DNA of 64,000 nt, from contig NZ_JAHRWL010000003.1 in the NCBI RefSeq assembly GCF_019104745.1, positions 144,973 to 208,972 of the forward strand. Reading direction: 5' to 3'. The notes beneath the pieces are model-generated. The model was not told where the DNA came from. It did no database searches and worked only from the letters and a program-made list of their open reading frames with translations. Source of the stretch: Thalassococcus arenae (GTDB taxonomy: Bacteria; Pseudomonadota; Alphaproteobacteria; Rhodobacterales; Rhodobacteraceae). Made by a program: the position numbers and the translations under genes. The stretch's first letter is position 1. Every line of letters starts with the position of its first letter. This document shows, piece by piece, positions 1-8,830 of the stretch.

Positions 1-105
1 CCCACGCGCCTCGGGTGGCTTGTTTCTGGCCCTTGCCCCGGGGCTTGGCGTTTCGCGCCCGTTGGGCCAGTCTGTCCCGAATACGCCTGACAGGGGAATG
101 ACCGC
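1..105. other. Left edge, leader of the aminotransferase gene
   Basis: No gene is supported here. One frame is open from base 1 to a TGA at 88-90 and could be the tail of an upstream gene, but its residues match nothing I recognise. An AGGGGA ribosome-binding site lies at 92-97, about 8 bases before the ATG at 106. Confidence 0.4.
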
Positions 106-1425
106 ATGTCTCATATCTTTGGCCGCCATTGCCATGCCAACCCGCCCGTCGCCGTTGGCGGCGAAGGCTGTTACCTGATCGACGCCGCGGGCAAACGCTA
201 TCTCGACGGGTCGGGCGGCGCGGCGGTCAGTTGTCTGGGCCATGGTGATCCCGCAGTGACCGAGGCGATCAAGGCGCAGCTGGACAAGCTGGCTTTTGCG
301 CATACCGGATTCTTCACCTCGGAACCCGCCGAGGCGCTGGCCGACCTGCTGATCGAACACGCGCCCGGCGATCTGGACCGGGTCTTTCTGCTGTCCGGCG
401 GTTCCGAGGCGGCCGAAGCCGCGATCAAGCTGGCCCGGCAATACTGGGTGGAAAGGGGCGAGCCGAAGCGCAGCCGCCTGATCGCCCGCAAGCAAAGCTA
501 TCACGGCAACACCATCGGCGCGCTGTCGGCGGGCGGCAATGAATGGCGGCGCCAACAATTCGGGCCCTTGCTGCTGGATGTCAGCCATATCGACCCCTGC
601 TACGAATACCGCCTGCGCCGTGACGACGAGAGCCTTGAGGAATACGGGCTGCGCGCCGCCCAGGCGTTGGAGGATGAGATCCTGCGCGTCGGCCCTGACA
701 CGGTCATGGCCTTCATGGCCGAACCGGTCGTCGGCGCAACAGCAGGCGCACTGGCACCCGCGCCGGGCTATTTCAAGCGCATCCGCGAAATCTGCGATCG
801 CTACGGCGTGCTGCTGATCCTGGACGAGGTGATGTGCGGCATGGGCCGGACCGGGTCGCTGTTCGCCTGCGAACAGGACGGTGTGGCGCCGGATATCCTG
901 TGCATCGCCAAGGGCCTGGGCGCCGGATATCAACCCATCGGCGCTATGCTCTGCACCGCCGAAATCTATGACGCCATCGCCGCGGGCTCGGGCTTTTTCC
1001 AGCACGGCCACACCTATATCGGTCATCCCACGGCGGCGGCCGGCGGCCTTGCCGTGGTCAATGCCATCATTCAGCGCGGTCTGATCGACCGGGTCCAGAC
1101 CCAGGGCGAGGCGCTGCGCCTGCGGCTGGAACACCGGTTCGGCCAGCACCCCCATGTCGGCGATATCCGGGGGCGCGGGTTGTTCCGCGGCATCGAGCTG
1201 GTCGAGGACCGGGCCACCAAGGCGCCCTTCGACCCCAAGCGCGGCGTCGCCGCCAAGATCAAGAAGGCGGCCTTTGCCGAGGGGCTGATCTGCTACCCGA
1301 TGTCGGGTACCATCGACGGACGCCAGGGCGACCACATTCTGCTGGCCCCGCCCTTCATCATCGAAGACCACCAGATCGACGAGTTGACGGACAAGCTCGA
1401 ACGGGCCATCGCCGCCGTGATCTGA
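106..1425 (+). CDS. Class III (omega) pyridoxal-phosphate aminotransferase
   Basis: This 439-residue protein is a fold-type I, class III aminotransferase moving an amino group between an amine or omega-amino acid and a keto acid in the cytosol. The PLP-binding Asp is D240 in LDEVMCGMGRTG, and the Schiff-base Lys is K269 in IAKGLGAGYQP. The GSEAAEAAIKLAR stretch and the C-terminal RGRGLFRGIEL motif also fit the family, and the length is normal. The start is set by an AGGGGA site 8 bases upstream. The FMN protein follows after 21 bases, so the two are probably co-transcribed. The substrate cannot be read from the sequence. Relatives include GABA, taurine, beta-alanine and diaminobutyrate transaminases. 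Confidence 0.9.
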   Translation: MSHIFGRHCHANPPVAVGGEGCYLIDAAGKRYLDGSGGAAVSCLGHGDPAVTEAIKAQLDKLAFAHTGFFTSEPAEALADLLIEHAPGDLDRVFLLSGGSEAAEAAIKLARQYWVERGEPKRSRLIARKQSYHGNTIGALSAGGNEWRRQQFGPLLLDVSHIDPCYEYRLRRDDESLEEYGLRAAQALEDEILRVGPDTVMAFMAEPVVGATAGALAPAPGYFKRIREICDRYGVLLILDEVMCGMGRTGSLFACEQDGVAPDILCIAKGLGAGYQPIGAMLCTAEIYDAIAAGSGFFQHGHTYIGHPTAAAGGLAVVNAIIQRGLIDRVQTQGEALRLRLEHRFGQHPHVGDIRGRGLFRGIELVEDRATKAPFDPKRGVAAKIKKAAFAEGLICYPMSGTIDGRQGDHILLAPPFIIEDHQIDELTDKLERAIAAVI

Positions 1426-1446
1426 CCACATTCGGAAAGGGGCAAG

Positions 1447-3042
1447 ATGCGTTTCGCGGTTTTTGTCGGTTCGGCCGTTCTGGCCCTGGTCTGTCTCATC
1501 GGCCTGATCTGGTCGGTCTGGTTCCTGCCATTCGTGCTGATTTTCGGCGGCCTTGCCGCTTTGGGCATCTATGACGTGCTGCAGACCAGCCACGCGATCC
1601 TGCGCAATTACCCGGTCATCGGGCATATGCGCTTTCTGTTCGAAGGCATCCGCCCGGAAATCCGCCAATACCTGATCGAAAGCGACCGCGACGAGGAACC
1701 GTTTTCCCGCGACAAGCGGTCGATCGTCTACCAACGCGCCAAGGGGGTCGAAGACAAGCGGCCCTTCGGCACGCGCGAACGGGTCTACGATTCCGGCTAT
1801 GAATGGATCACCCATTCCGCCGCGCCCAAGCATATCGCGTCGCATGACTTCCGTATCCGCATCGGCGGCCCCGATTGCGAAAAGCCCTATGACGCGTCGA
1901 TCTACAACATCTCGGCCATGTCCTTTGGCGCGCTGTCGGCCAACGCCATTCTGGCGCTGAACAGCGGCGCGCGCAAAGGCGGGTTCGCCCATGACACCGG
2001 CGAAGGCGGCATCAGCCGTTACCACCGCCAAGGCGGCGGCGATCTGATCTACGAGATCGGTTCGGGCTATTTCGGGTGCCGCACTGCCGAAGGGCGTTTC
2101 GATGTCGACAAGTTTCGTGAACAGGCCGCCGATCCCCAGGTCAAGCTGATCGAGCTGAAGCTGAGCCAAGGCGCCAAGCCGGGTCATGGCGGGGTGCTGC
2201 CGGCTTCGAAGATCTCGCCCGAGATCGCCGAGGCGCGCGGCGTGCCGATGGGGCAGGATTGCGTGTCGCCGGCCGCGCATCCCGAGTTTTCCACTCCGCT
2301 CGAGCTGGTGCAGTTCATCAAGACGCTGCGCGACAATGCCGACGGCAAGCCCGTCGGTTTCAAGCTGTGCATCGGCCACCGGCGCGAATTCATGTGCATC
2401 GTCAAGGCGATGCTGGAAACCGACATCGTTCCCGATTTCATCGTCATAGACGGCAAGGAAGGCGGCACCGGCGCAGCACCGCTGGAATTCGCCAACCACA
2501 TGGGCATGCCGCTGGTCGAGGGGCTGGTCTTTGCCCACAACACGCTGCGCGGCGCCGGACTGCGGGATCGGCTGAAGCTGGGCGCGTCGGGCAAGCTGGT
2601 GACGTCGTTCGACATCGCCAAGGCGCTGGCGCTTGGCGCGGATTGGGCCAATTCGGCGCGCGGCTTCATGTTCGCGGTGGGCTGCATCCAGGCGCAGGCC
2701 TGCCATACCAACCATTGCCCGGTCGGCGTGGCAACGCAGGACCCGCTGCGCCAGCGCGCCCTGAATGTCACGGAAAAATCCGAACGGGTGTACCGGTTCC
2801 ACAAGAACACGCTCAAGGCGCTGGCCGAGATGACGGGCGCCGCGGGGCTGTCCCATCCCGGCGACTTTCGGCCCCATCACCTGCTGATGCGCGAACGCGA
2901 TCGCGACATGGTCACCGGCGAAGATATCTATCCCTACCTGCCCAACGGCTTCCTGCTGCGCGACGAAAGCGATCAGTTCGGCTATCTGGCACGCTGGAAC
3001 CGGGCGCGGGCGGCACATTTCGAACCGTTCGATGTCGAGTGA
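1447..3042 (+). CDS. Membrane-anchored FMN-binding glutamate synthase family protein
   Basis: This 531-residue protein resembles the FMN/FeS synthase domain of GltB but lacks the glutaminase domain. Two hydrophobic segments at about residues 5-40 should anchor it in the membrane, with the catalytic domain in the cytosol. Family motifs include MSFGALSANAI and GEGGIS, and a 3Fe-4S ligand set C413-x5-C419-x4-C424 spaced as in glutamate synthase. Such stand-alone proteins (YerD-like) are widespread and their reaction is mostly unproven. The gene overlaps the next one by 11 bases (ATG at 3032 lies before its stop), which suggests translational coupling. It is distinct from the methylglutamate synthase subunit MgsC, which lacks the membrane anchor. 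Confidence 0.85.
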   Translation: MRFAVFVGSAVLALVCLIGLIWSVWFLPFVLIFGGLAALGIYDVLQTSHAILRNYPVIGHMRFLFEGIRPEIRQYLIESDRDEEPFSRDKRSIVYQRAKGVEDKRPFGTRERVYDSGYEWITHSAAPKHIASHDFRIRIGGPDCEKPYDASIYNISAMSFGALSANAILALNSGARKGGFAHDTGEGGISRYHRQGGGDLIYEIGSGYFGCRTAEGRFDVDKFREQAADPQVKLIELKLSQGAKPGHGGVLPASKISPEIAEARGVPMGQDCVSPAAHPEFSTPLELVQFIKTLRDNADGKPVGFKLCIGHRREFMCIVKAMLETDIVPDFIVIDGKEGGTGAAPLEFANHMGMPLVEGLVFAHNTLRGAGLRDRLKLGASGKLVTSFDIAKALALGADWANSARGFMFAVGCIQAQACHTNHCPVGVATQDPLRQRALNVTEKSERVYRFHKNTLKALAEMTGAAGLSHPGDFRPHHLLMRERDRDMVTGEDIYPYLPNGFLLRDESDQFGYLARWNRARAAHFEPFDVE

Positions 3043-3604
3043 CGGCGCCAACCCGTCTGCCGCGTCCGCGCCGCCGCTGAGCGATGCCGATTGGCCAAGG
3101 GATCTGGCCGACATGCGGAACGGGTTCGCCGGCGGATTGAACGTCTACCGGACCATGGCCCATCATCCCGCGCTGCTGCGCGCCTGGAGCGGTCTGCGCG
3201 AACACATCGTCAACCAGTCGGCACTGGGTCGCGAATTCCTCGAAGTCGTCATCCTGCGGACCGGCACGAGGCTCGGCTCGGACTACGAGTGGGCCCAGCA
3301 TATCCTGCGTGCGCGGGCGTGCGGGCTGAGCGATGCGCGGATCACGTCGATCGGCGGTCCGTTGGGCGCCATGCAGGAAGCCGATGCGACCCTGTGCCGG
3401 GCCGTCGACGAGTTGTTCGCGACCGCACGACTGAGCCCCGGCACGCTGGCCGCGGTGTCGAAAGACCACGGCCGCGAGGCGGTGTTCGACCTGATGGCCA
3501 CGGTCGGTTTCTATTCCACGCTGGGTTACATCCTGAACAGCTTCGATACGCCGCTCGACACCGATGTCGAAGCGGCCTTGACGGAAAAGCCGCTGGCACC
3601 CTGA
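3032..3604 (+). CDS. Carboxymuconolactone decarboxylase / AhpD-fold protein
   Basis: This 190-residue protein has the all-helical CMD/AhpD fold. The diagnostic stretch is LEVVILRTGTRLGSDYEWAQH, in which Glu, Trp and His around residues 90-95 are in the usual positions. It lacks the redox CxxC of AhpD peroxidase partners, so a CMD-like decarboxylase, lactonase or other hydrolytic role is more likely than peroxide reduction. The start codon lies inside the end of the preceding FMN-protein gene, so the two are probably co-translated. The true substrate is unknown. Confidence 0.75.
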   Translation: MSSDGANPSAASAPPLSDADWPRDLADMRNGFAGGLNVYRTMAHHPALLRAWSGLREHIVNQSALGREFLEVVILRTGTRLGSDYEWAQHILRARACGLSDARITSIGGPLGAMQEADATLCRAVDELFATARLSPGTLAAVSKDHGREAVFDLMATVGFYSTLGYILNSFDTPLDTDVEAALTEKPLAP

Positions 3605-3700
3605 AGGGCATCGACGAACCGGCACGGTCCCCTGACCGGCGTCGGGGCACTTGAGACGGCACTGCCGCCTGTGCGCGCCCGGTCCGGTATGGCCTCTGCC

Positions 3701-4465
3701 TCAACGCGGAGGCAGCCGGACCGCGCCGTCCAGCCGGATCACCGTGCCGTTGAGATAGGCGTTCCGGGCCACATCCGCGACCATCTGCGCGAATTCCGCG
3801 GGATCGCCCAGCCGGTGCGGAAAGGGGATGTTCTTGACGATTTCCTGCGTCGTCTCCTCGGGCAGGCTTTCCATCATCGGGGTGTGGAACAGACCCGGAG
3901 CGATGGCCACGACGCGGATGCCGGGCCGCGCCAGCTCGCGCGCCGCTGGCAGGCACATAGCCGCGATGGCCCCCTTGGACGCGGCATAGGCGGTCTGGCC
4001 GATCTGGCCGTCTTCGTAGGCGGCCGAGGCGGTGTTGATGATCACTCCGCGTTCGCCGGTTTCCAGCGGGGCGGCGTCCATCATCGCCTGCACGGCATAG
4101 GTCATCAGGTGATAGGTGCCGAACAGGTTGACCGCGATCACCTTGCGAAAGATGTCCGTCGACACCTTGCCATCGCGGCCGACGATCCGCGCAGCCAGAC
4201 CCACGCCGGCGCAATTCACCACGATGCGCGGCGGCTGGTCAAACCGCGCCTTGGCAGCGGCTACGGCATCGGCCACCGCGGTTTCGTCGGTGATGTCGCA
4301 GCGTTGAGAAAACCCGCCGATCTCGTCGGCAACCTGCGCGGCCTTGTCACCGTCGTGATCGAGAACCGCAACTTTGGCACCCAGTGACGCCAGGTGGCGC
4401 GCCGTGGCCGCTCCCAGGCCGCTGGCGCCTCCGGTGACCAAGGCGACTTGCCCGTCGATATTCAT
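3701..4465 (-). CDS. Short-chain dehydrogenase/reductase
   Basis: This 254-residue classical SDR most resembles type 2 3-hydroxyacyl-CoA dehydrogenases (HSD17B10-like). The N-terminal cofactor motif is TGGASGLGAA, and Asp in VLDHDG suggests NAD(H). NCAG lies near residue 110, the catalytic Ser is in NTASAAYED and the YxxxK is YAASK. The late AIAPGLFHTPM segment also fits. A GGAGG-like site lies about 12 bases before the ATG. It is the last gene of the minus-strand MttB/OYE run, 86 bases after mttB-like gene 1. It could oxidise a hydroxylated carbon skeleton from that pathway, but this is only a guess from position. Confidence 0.85.
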   Translation of the reverse strand: MNIDGQVALVTGGASGLGAATARHLASLGAKVAVLDHDGDKAAQVADEIGGFSQRCDITDETAVADAVAAAKARFDQPPRIVVNCAGVGLAARIVGRDGKVSTDIFRKVIAVNLFGTYHLMTYAVQAMMDAAPLETGERGVIINTASAAYEDGQIGQTAYAASKGAIAAMCLPAARELARPGIRVVAIAPGLFHTPMMESLPEETTQEIVKNIPFPHRLGDPAEFAQMVADVARNAYLNGTVIRLDGAVRLPPR

Positions 4466-4551
4466 ATCTCGATACCCTCCCCGCTACGTTCGGGTGCGAT
4501 CATGAACCGCTCTCGCGCACGGGCACAAGCATCGCCGCCGCGACCTTTGGT

Positions 4552-6108
4552 CTAATGGTCCTGGTTCAGCGCCTCGGCCGCCGGGATCTCGCGTTCGCGC
4601 CTGGCGATGTAGTCGCGCAGCGCCTCGTCCACGCCTTGATCCAGCGCCGGTTCCTCGTAATCCGCCAGCATCGCGCGGGCCTGGTCCAGGGCCCGGGCGG
4701 TGATCTCGCGCGACCCGTCCGCGACCCATTGTTCGATCGCGTTGTTGTCGAACAAAGCAGGCATGAAGAACGCGGTCTGGAAATTGTCCTGGGTGTGCGG
4801 ATGGCCCAGGTAATGCCCGCCCGGCCCGATGTCGCGAACCGCGCAAAGCGCCGCGTCGAAGCCCGACCAGTCGGGACCGGTGGCCATGCGATGCGCCATC
4901 GCGCATTGCTCCGCGTCGACCACGAACTTGGCGACCGAGCAATGCATCCCGGCCTCGTTCCAGCCGGCCGAATGCCAGATGTAATGCGCGCCCGCATGCA
5001 GCGTCGCCATCAGCGTGGTCGCGGATTCGTAGCCCGCCTGCGCGTCAAAGGTCTTGGCCCCGCCCAGGTTGGACGAGGACCGCCAGGGCACGTTGTAGAA
5101 CCGCGCCATCTGCCCGATCATGTGGTTCATCAGGCTGATCTCGGGCGTTCCGGCCATCGGCGCGCCCGACTTCATCGACACGGTCGACAGGTAGTGGCCA
5201 TAGATCGCCGGACAGCCGCGGCGGATGACCTGTGTATAGGCCAGTGCGCTGAGCGCCTCGGCGTTCAGCTGCGCCACCGAGGCCGGCACGTTGGCGGGCG
5301 TGTTGGCGCCGCCCAGCACGAAGGGCGAACACAGCACCGGCTGGTTCGCCCGGCAGAAGGCGCGCATCGCGCCCAGCATGGTTTCGTCCCAGACCAGCGG
5401 CGAATTGCCGTTGCAATTGCCGGTCACCACCGGGTGCGTGTCGAAGAAATCGGCGCCGAACAGCACCTTGCACATCGCGATCACGTCCTCGGCGTTCTTC
5501 GGACTGGTGGTCATGCCCATGAAGGTCTTGTCGGAATGCTTCATCGACGAATAGGTGATGCGCAGGTGCCGATGGCTGATCGGGTGATCCATCGGCTCGA
5601 CGATGTGATGCGCCGAGGAATGCAGCGCCGGCGCCATGTGGCTGAGCTTGTGAAACATGGCCAGATCGGCCAGCGTGGGATTGCGCCGAACGTCATCCAG
5701 ATCGCGCAGGTAGGGCGCACCGGTCATCGGGACAAAGATCGATTGCGCCCCGCCCAAGGCAACGGACTTGTCCGGGTCGCGGGCGTGCAAGGTGATCTCG
5801 GGCGGGATCGTCGCGATCAGGTCTCGGACAAGACCACGATCCAGATGCACCCGGTCTCCGCGCACATCCGCGCCGGCAAGGCGCCAATCCCTTAGCGCGG
5901 TGGGGTCGCGAAACTGCACGCCGATGTCTTCCAGGATTGCCATAGACGCGGCATCGATGCGTTCGACCTGCGCGCCCTGCATCAGTTCGCAGACCGGCAG
6001 AGCCCGGGTCAGGCCGGGCAGCATGCGGATGTCGCGGGCACTGCGGATCGCGACGCGGGCGGCCCGTCCCCCGCTGCGGCCCCTGGAGCGTGCTGTGGCT
6101 TCGGTCAT
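4552..6108 (-). CDS. MttB-family (trimethylamine methyltransferase family) protein 1
   Basis: This 518-residue member of the MttB superfamily belongs to the branch without pyrrolysine: no in-frame UAG interrupts it. Characterised non-pyrrolysine relatives take a methyl group from quaternary amines such as glycine betaine or proline betaine and pass it to a Co(I) corrinoid protein. Family-typical stretches include GVQFRDP near the N terminus, LFGADFFDTHPVVTGN in the middle and DIGPGGHYLGHPHT near the C terminus. The start at 6108 follows a GGAGG site, and a longer frame upstream has no ribosome-binding site. It lies 19 bases after the OYE-type gene. No corrinoid protein or activase gene is in the window, so the methyl acceptor is unknown. 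Confidence 0.85.
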   Translation of the reverse strand: MTEATARSRGRSGGRAARVAIRSARDIRMLPGLTRALPVCELMQGAQVERIDAASMAILEDIGVQFRDPTALRDWRLAGADVRGDRVHLDRGLVRDLIATIPPEITLHARDPDKSVALGGAQSIFVPMTGAPYLRDLDDVRRNPTLADLAMFHKLSHMAPALHSSAHHIVEPMDHPISHRHLRITYSSMKHSDKTFMGMTTSPKNAEDVIAMCKVLFGADFFDTHPVVTGNCNGNSPLVWDETMLGAMRAFCRANQPVLCSPFVLGGANTPANVPASVAQLNAEALSALAYTQVIRRGCPAIYGHYLSTVSMKSGAPMAGTPEISLMNHMIGQMARFYNVPWRSSSNLGGAKTFDAQAGYESATTLMATLHAGAHYIWHSAGWNEAGMHCSVAKFVVDAEQCAMAHRMATGPDWSGFDAALCAVRDIGPGGHYLGHPHTQDNFQTAFFMPALFDNNAIEQWVADGSREITARALDQARAMLADYEEPALDQGVDEALRDYIARREREIPAAEALNQDH

Positions 6109-6127
6109 GGGCCGTTCCTCCTGCTGA

Positions 6128-8101
6128 TCAAAGCGCCAGCGCCGCCTTGCGCCCTTCGTAGATCGCCAGCGCCGCGTTGCGGGGTGCGCTGGCGTCGCCA
6201 ATCAGCGAAACCGGCCCGGCCAGCATATCCCGGCAATCGGCGTCGGCCACGTTCGTTGTCGCCAACACGAGCGACCCGGCCGCAGTGGTTTCGGTTTCAC
6301 CGGTCAGCAACGACAGGATCTCGGCGCGGTCGCCGTGCCAGGCGGCGATGGCGGCATCGGTGACAAAACGCACCCGCAGCCGGGCCAGCGCGCGGCGCAG
6401 CGGCCAATCGGTGGCCGAACGCTGCAACTCCTTGCCGACCAGCGCATCCGGCGTGACCAGGATCACCGTGTGCCCGTCCTCGGCCAGGCGCCAGGCGGTG
6501 CCGCAGCCGCGCCAGTTGCCGCCCTCGTCCAGCACGATCACGGGGTCTTTCAGCCGTGCGGCGCGCATCATCACGTCTTCGACCGACCAGACATCGCCCC
6601 GTTCCAGCCCCGGCAGTTCCGCCAAATGCGGCAGCGACTTTTGAAACCCGGTCCCGGCAGGGCGCGAACCGGTGGCCAGCACCACGTGGTCGGCGCCGAA
6701 ATCCGCGATCTCGCCCGCATCCAGCGGTGTGTTGAAGCGGATATCGACCTGTCTCTGGCGCAATTGCCGTTCGTACCATCCGATCAGATCGGTGATTTGG
6801 CCCCGGCGCGGCTGCAACCCGGCCAGGCGGAACTGCCCGCCCAGTTCGGGCCCAGCTTCGGCCAATGTCACGCGGTGCCCACGTTCGGCGGCGACGCGGG
6901 CGGCCTCCAGCCCGGCAGGGCCGCCGCCCACGACCAGCACCGATTTCGGCCTTGCCGCAGCGGTGAAGCGGTCGCCGCCCCACAGGTATTCATGCCCGGC
7001 CGACGGGTTCACCAGGCAGGAGATGTAGTAGTCCCGGCTGCGCCGTCCCCAGCATTGCTGGTTGCAGGACAGACAGCCGCGGACATCTTCGGCCCGGCCC
7101 GCCTGCGCCTTGGCCACCAGATGCGGATCGGCGATCTGGCCTCGCACGATGGACACCAGGTCGGCCTCGCCCGCGGCCAGAACGGTGTTGGCATTCTCGG
7201 GCGTTCGGATATGGCTCTCGGCGGTGACCAGCGCGTTCCTGACGACCTTTTTGAGGTTGGCCGCCAGGTCGACCCCCAGTTTCTCGCCGTGCAGAAAGGT
7301 CGGCATCAGCTTGTAGAAATCGAAATAGCCCCCCGACCCGCAGGTGACGTAATCCATCAGCCCCTGGGCGTCGTGCAGCGCGACGATCTCGACCGTCTCG
7401 GCGCGGCTGAGCGCGGCGGCGACATCGGGTTCGTCATTCACCGCCAATCCGATGATGAAATCCTCGCCGCAGGCAGTGCGGATGCGGCTGAGAACCTCGC
7501 GCGAGGCGCGGGTGCGGTTTTCCAGGCTGCCGCCCCAGCGGTCGGTGCGGGTGTTGGAAAACGGTGTCCAGAACTGGTCGAGCATCCCGTGATAGGCGGC
7601 CCAGACCTCGACCCCGTCGAACCCCGCCTTTCGGCAGCGGATCGCCGCCTGCACGAAACCGTCGATCGTCTCTTCGATCTCGGCCTCGGTCATGGCGTGG
7701 CTGCCGTCGCTGTCGTGATAGCTGGGCCCGCCCGAGGGCGACCAGTGCGGATGCCACGAATTGTCGGAATCGCCATGTGCGCCGATGTGATACAGCTGCT
7801 GGATCATCACCGTGCCATGCGCCTGGCAGGTCTGGGTCAACGCGCGGAAATGCGGGATGACGGCATCGTCGCCGGCGCGAAAATTGCCGCGCGTCAGCAC
7901 CGCCGCTGGATGCACCGGCATCGGTTCCACCACGATCATCGCAGCACCCCCGATGGCGCGTTCCTCGTAATAGGCGATGTGCTGCGGCCCAGGCAGCCCG
8001 TCGCGGGCCATGTTGGTGGTGTGCGCGCCAAAGACGACGCGGTTCTTCAGCACCTTGTGGCGCAACTCCACCGACCGGAAAACATGCGGAAAGGCGGTCA
8101 T
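6128..8101 (-). CDS. Two-domain OYE-type / FAD-dependent oxidoreductase 1
   Basis: This 657-residue protein has an Old Yellow Enzyme-type FMN barrel (about 1-370) followed by an FAD/NAD(P) domain (about 385-657), as in trimethylamine dehydrogenase, 2,4-dienoyl-CoA reductase, dimethylglycine demethylase DgcA and N-methylproline demethylase. The barrel shows the DQFWTPFSNTRTDRWGGS signature. CLSCNQQC plus a later Cys (around residues 341-360) give four 4Fe-4S ligands. The second domain starts at VLVVGGGPAGLEAARVAAE. Its ATG overlaps the stop of the ProC-like gene (ATGA). By context it probably oxidises an N-methylated product left by an MttB-type enzyme, releasing formaldehyde or reducing a carrier. 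The substrate is inferred. Confidence 0.85.
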   Translation of the reverse strand: MTAFPHVFRSVELRHKVLKNRVVFGAHTTNMARDGLPGPQHIAYYEERAIGGAAMIVVEPMPVHPAAVLTRGNFRAGDDAVIPHFRALTQTCQAHGTVMIQQLYHIGAHGDSDNSWHPHWSPSGGPSYHDSDGSHAMTEAEIEETIDGFVQAAIRCRKAGFDGVEVWAAYHGMLDQFWTPFSNTRTDRWGGSLENRTRASREVLSRIRTACGEDFIIGLAVNDEPDVAAALSRAETVEIVALHDAQGLMDYVTCGSGGYFDFYKLMPTFLHGEKLGVDLAANLKKVVRNALVTAESHIRTPENANTVLAAGEADLVSIVRGQIADPHLVAKAQAGRAEDVRGCLSCNQQCWGRRSRDYYISCLVNPSAGHEYLWGGDRFTAAARPKSVLVVGGGPAGLEAARVAAERGHRVTLAEAGPELGGQFRLAGLQPRRGQITDLIGWYERQLRQRQVDIRFNTPLDAGEIADFGADHVVLATGSRPAGTGFQKSLPHLAELPGLERGDVWSVEDVMMRAARLKDPVIVLDEGGNWRGCGTAWRLAEDGHTVILVTPDALVGKELQRSATDWPLRRALARLRVRFVTDAAIAAWHGDRAEILSLLTGETETTAAGSLVLATTNVADADCRDMLAGPVSLIGDASAPRNAALAIYEGRKAALAL

Positions 8102-8829
8102 GTGCCTTGCTCCAGCGCGTCCAGCCCGCGTTCCAGATCGCCGCTCATCCCCGCGGCGACCATGTGGTCGCGCAAGCGCTGGTTGTAGCCACCGGGCGTG
8201 TCGAGCGCCGACAGCGTCGGACCGCAGGGACCGGACAGCAGGCTGGAGCCGACCAGCAGACGCAGGAACGCCTCGCCCCTGTCGGGATCGCCGACACGTG
8301 CACCCAGCCAGCCGGCCGCATCCGCCACCAGCCGCAGCACCGGCGACAGCACCGCCTGGGCGCAGAGATAGGCGTCCAGCTCGGTCTGGCCGTCCAGATC
8401 GAAGACCGTGTTGCGCGCGCCGAACAGCGCCTGCACGATCGTGACATCCCCCTGAGCGAGGATCGGCGAGCCACCCTGCGCGATGCCCGGAAAGGGCAGC
8501 ATGACCGCTTTGGCCCGTGCCGGGGCGACCCAGCCCGCCACGCGGTCCAGCGGCGCACCCGCCATCAACGAGATCACCCGCTGGTCTTCGCGGAACCTCA
8601 GCCTGCCCAGCACCGCCGCCGCATCGCCGACCATCAGGCCCAGGATCACGATATCGCTGGTGTCCACCACGCGCTGGTTGTCCGCCACCGACACGTCGGC
8701 GAACCGCGCCGCCAGGTCTGCCGACCGCGCCGCCGAGCGTTCCGAGACGGTGATTGCGTGCCCCTGCCCGGCCAGCCCCGCGACCACGGCCGAACCGATC
8801 GCGCCGGTGCCGATCACACCGATGCGCAT
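8098..8829 (-). CDS. Pyrroline-5-carboxylate reductase-like (ProC-like) NAD(P)-binding protein
   Basis: This 243-residue protein starts with a Rossmann motif, MRIGVIGTGAIGSAV, followed by a helical C-terminal half as in ProC-family reductases. The start is fixed by the motif beginning right at the ATG. It sits between the two OYE-type genes, 1 base after the upstream stop and overlapping the next start by 4 bases, so it is tightly coupled to them. A ProC homologue among demethylating flavoproteins would fit reduction of a cyclic imine or pyrroline intermediate, for example from a proline-betaine-like compound. It is probably not the housekeeping proline gene, because sequence conservation beyond the fold looks weak. 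Confidence 0.7.
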   Translation of the reverse strand: MRIGVIGTGAIGSAVVAGLAGQGHAITVSERSAARSADLAARFADVSVADNQRVVDTSDIVILGLMVGDAAAVLGRLRFREDQRVISLMAGAPLDRVAGWVAPARAKAVMLPFPGIAQGGSPILAQGDVTIVQALFGARNTVFDLDGQTELDAYLCAQAVLSPVLRLVADAAGWLGARVGDPDRGEAFLRLLVGSSLLSGPCGPTLSALDTPGGYNQRLRDHMVAAGMSGDLERGLDALEQGT

Positions 8830-8830
8830 C

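Noticed and set aside
106..1425. Naming the first aminotransferase DoeD (ectoine degradation) or a GABA transaminase
   Set aside because: The class III fold is certain, but no ectoine or GABA genes lie beside it, and substrate cannot be read from the motif.
4552..6108. Possible pyrrolysine in MttB-family protein 1 (stop is TAG with an open frame after it)
   Set aside because: Pyrrolysine in MttB lies inside the protein, not at the normal C-terminal end. Both MttB genes here end with TAG at full family length, and no pyl genes are seen.
8098..8829. Calling the ProC-like gene housekeeping proC
   Set aside because: It is embedded with overlaps between demethylase-like genes, and only the fold motif is convincing. 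A pathway-specific reductase fits better.
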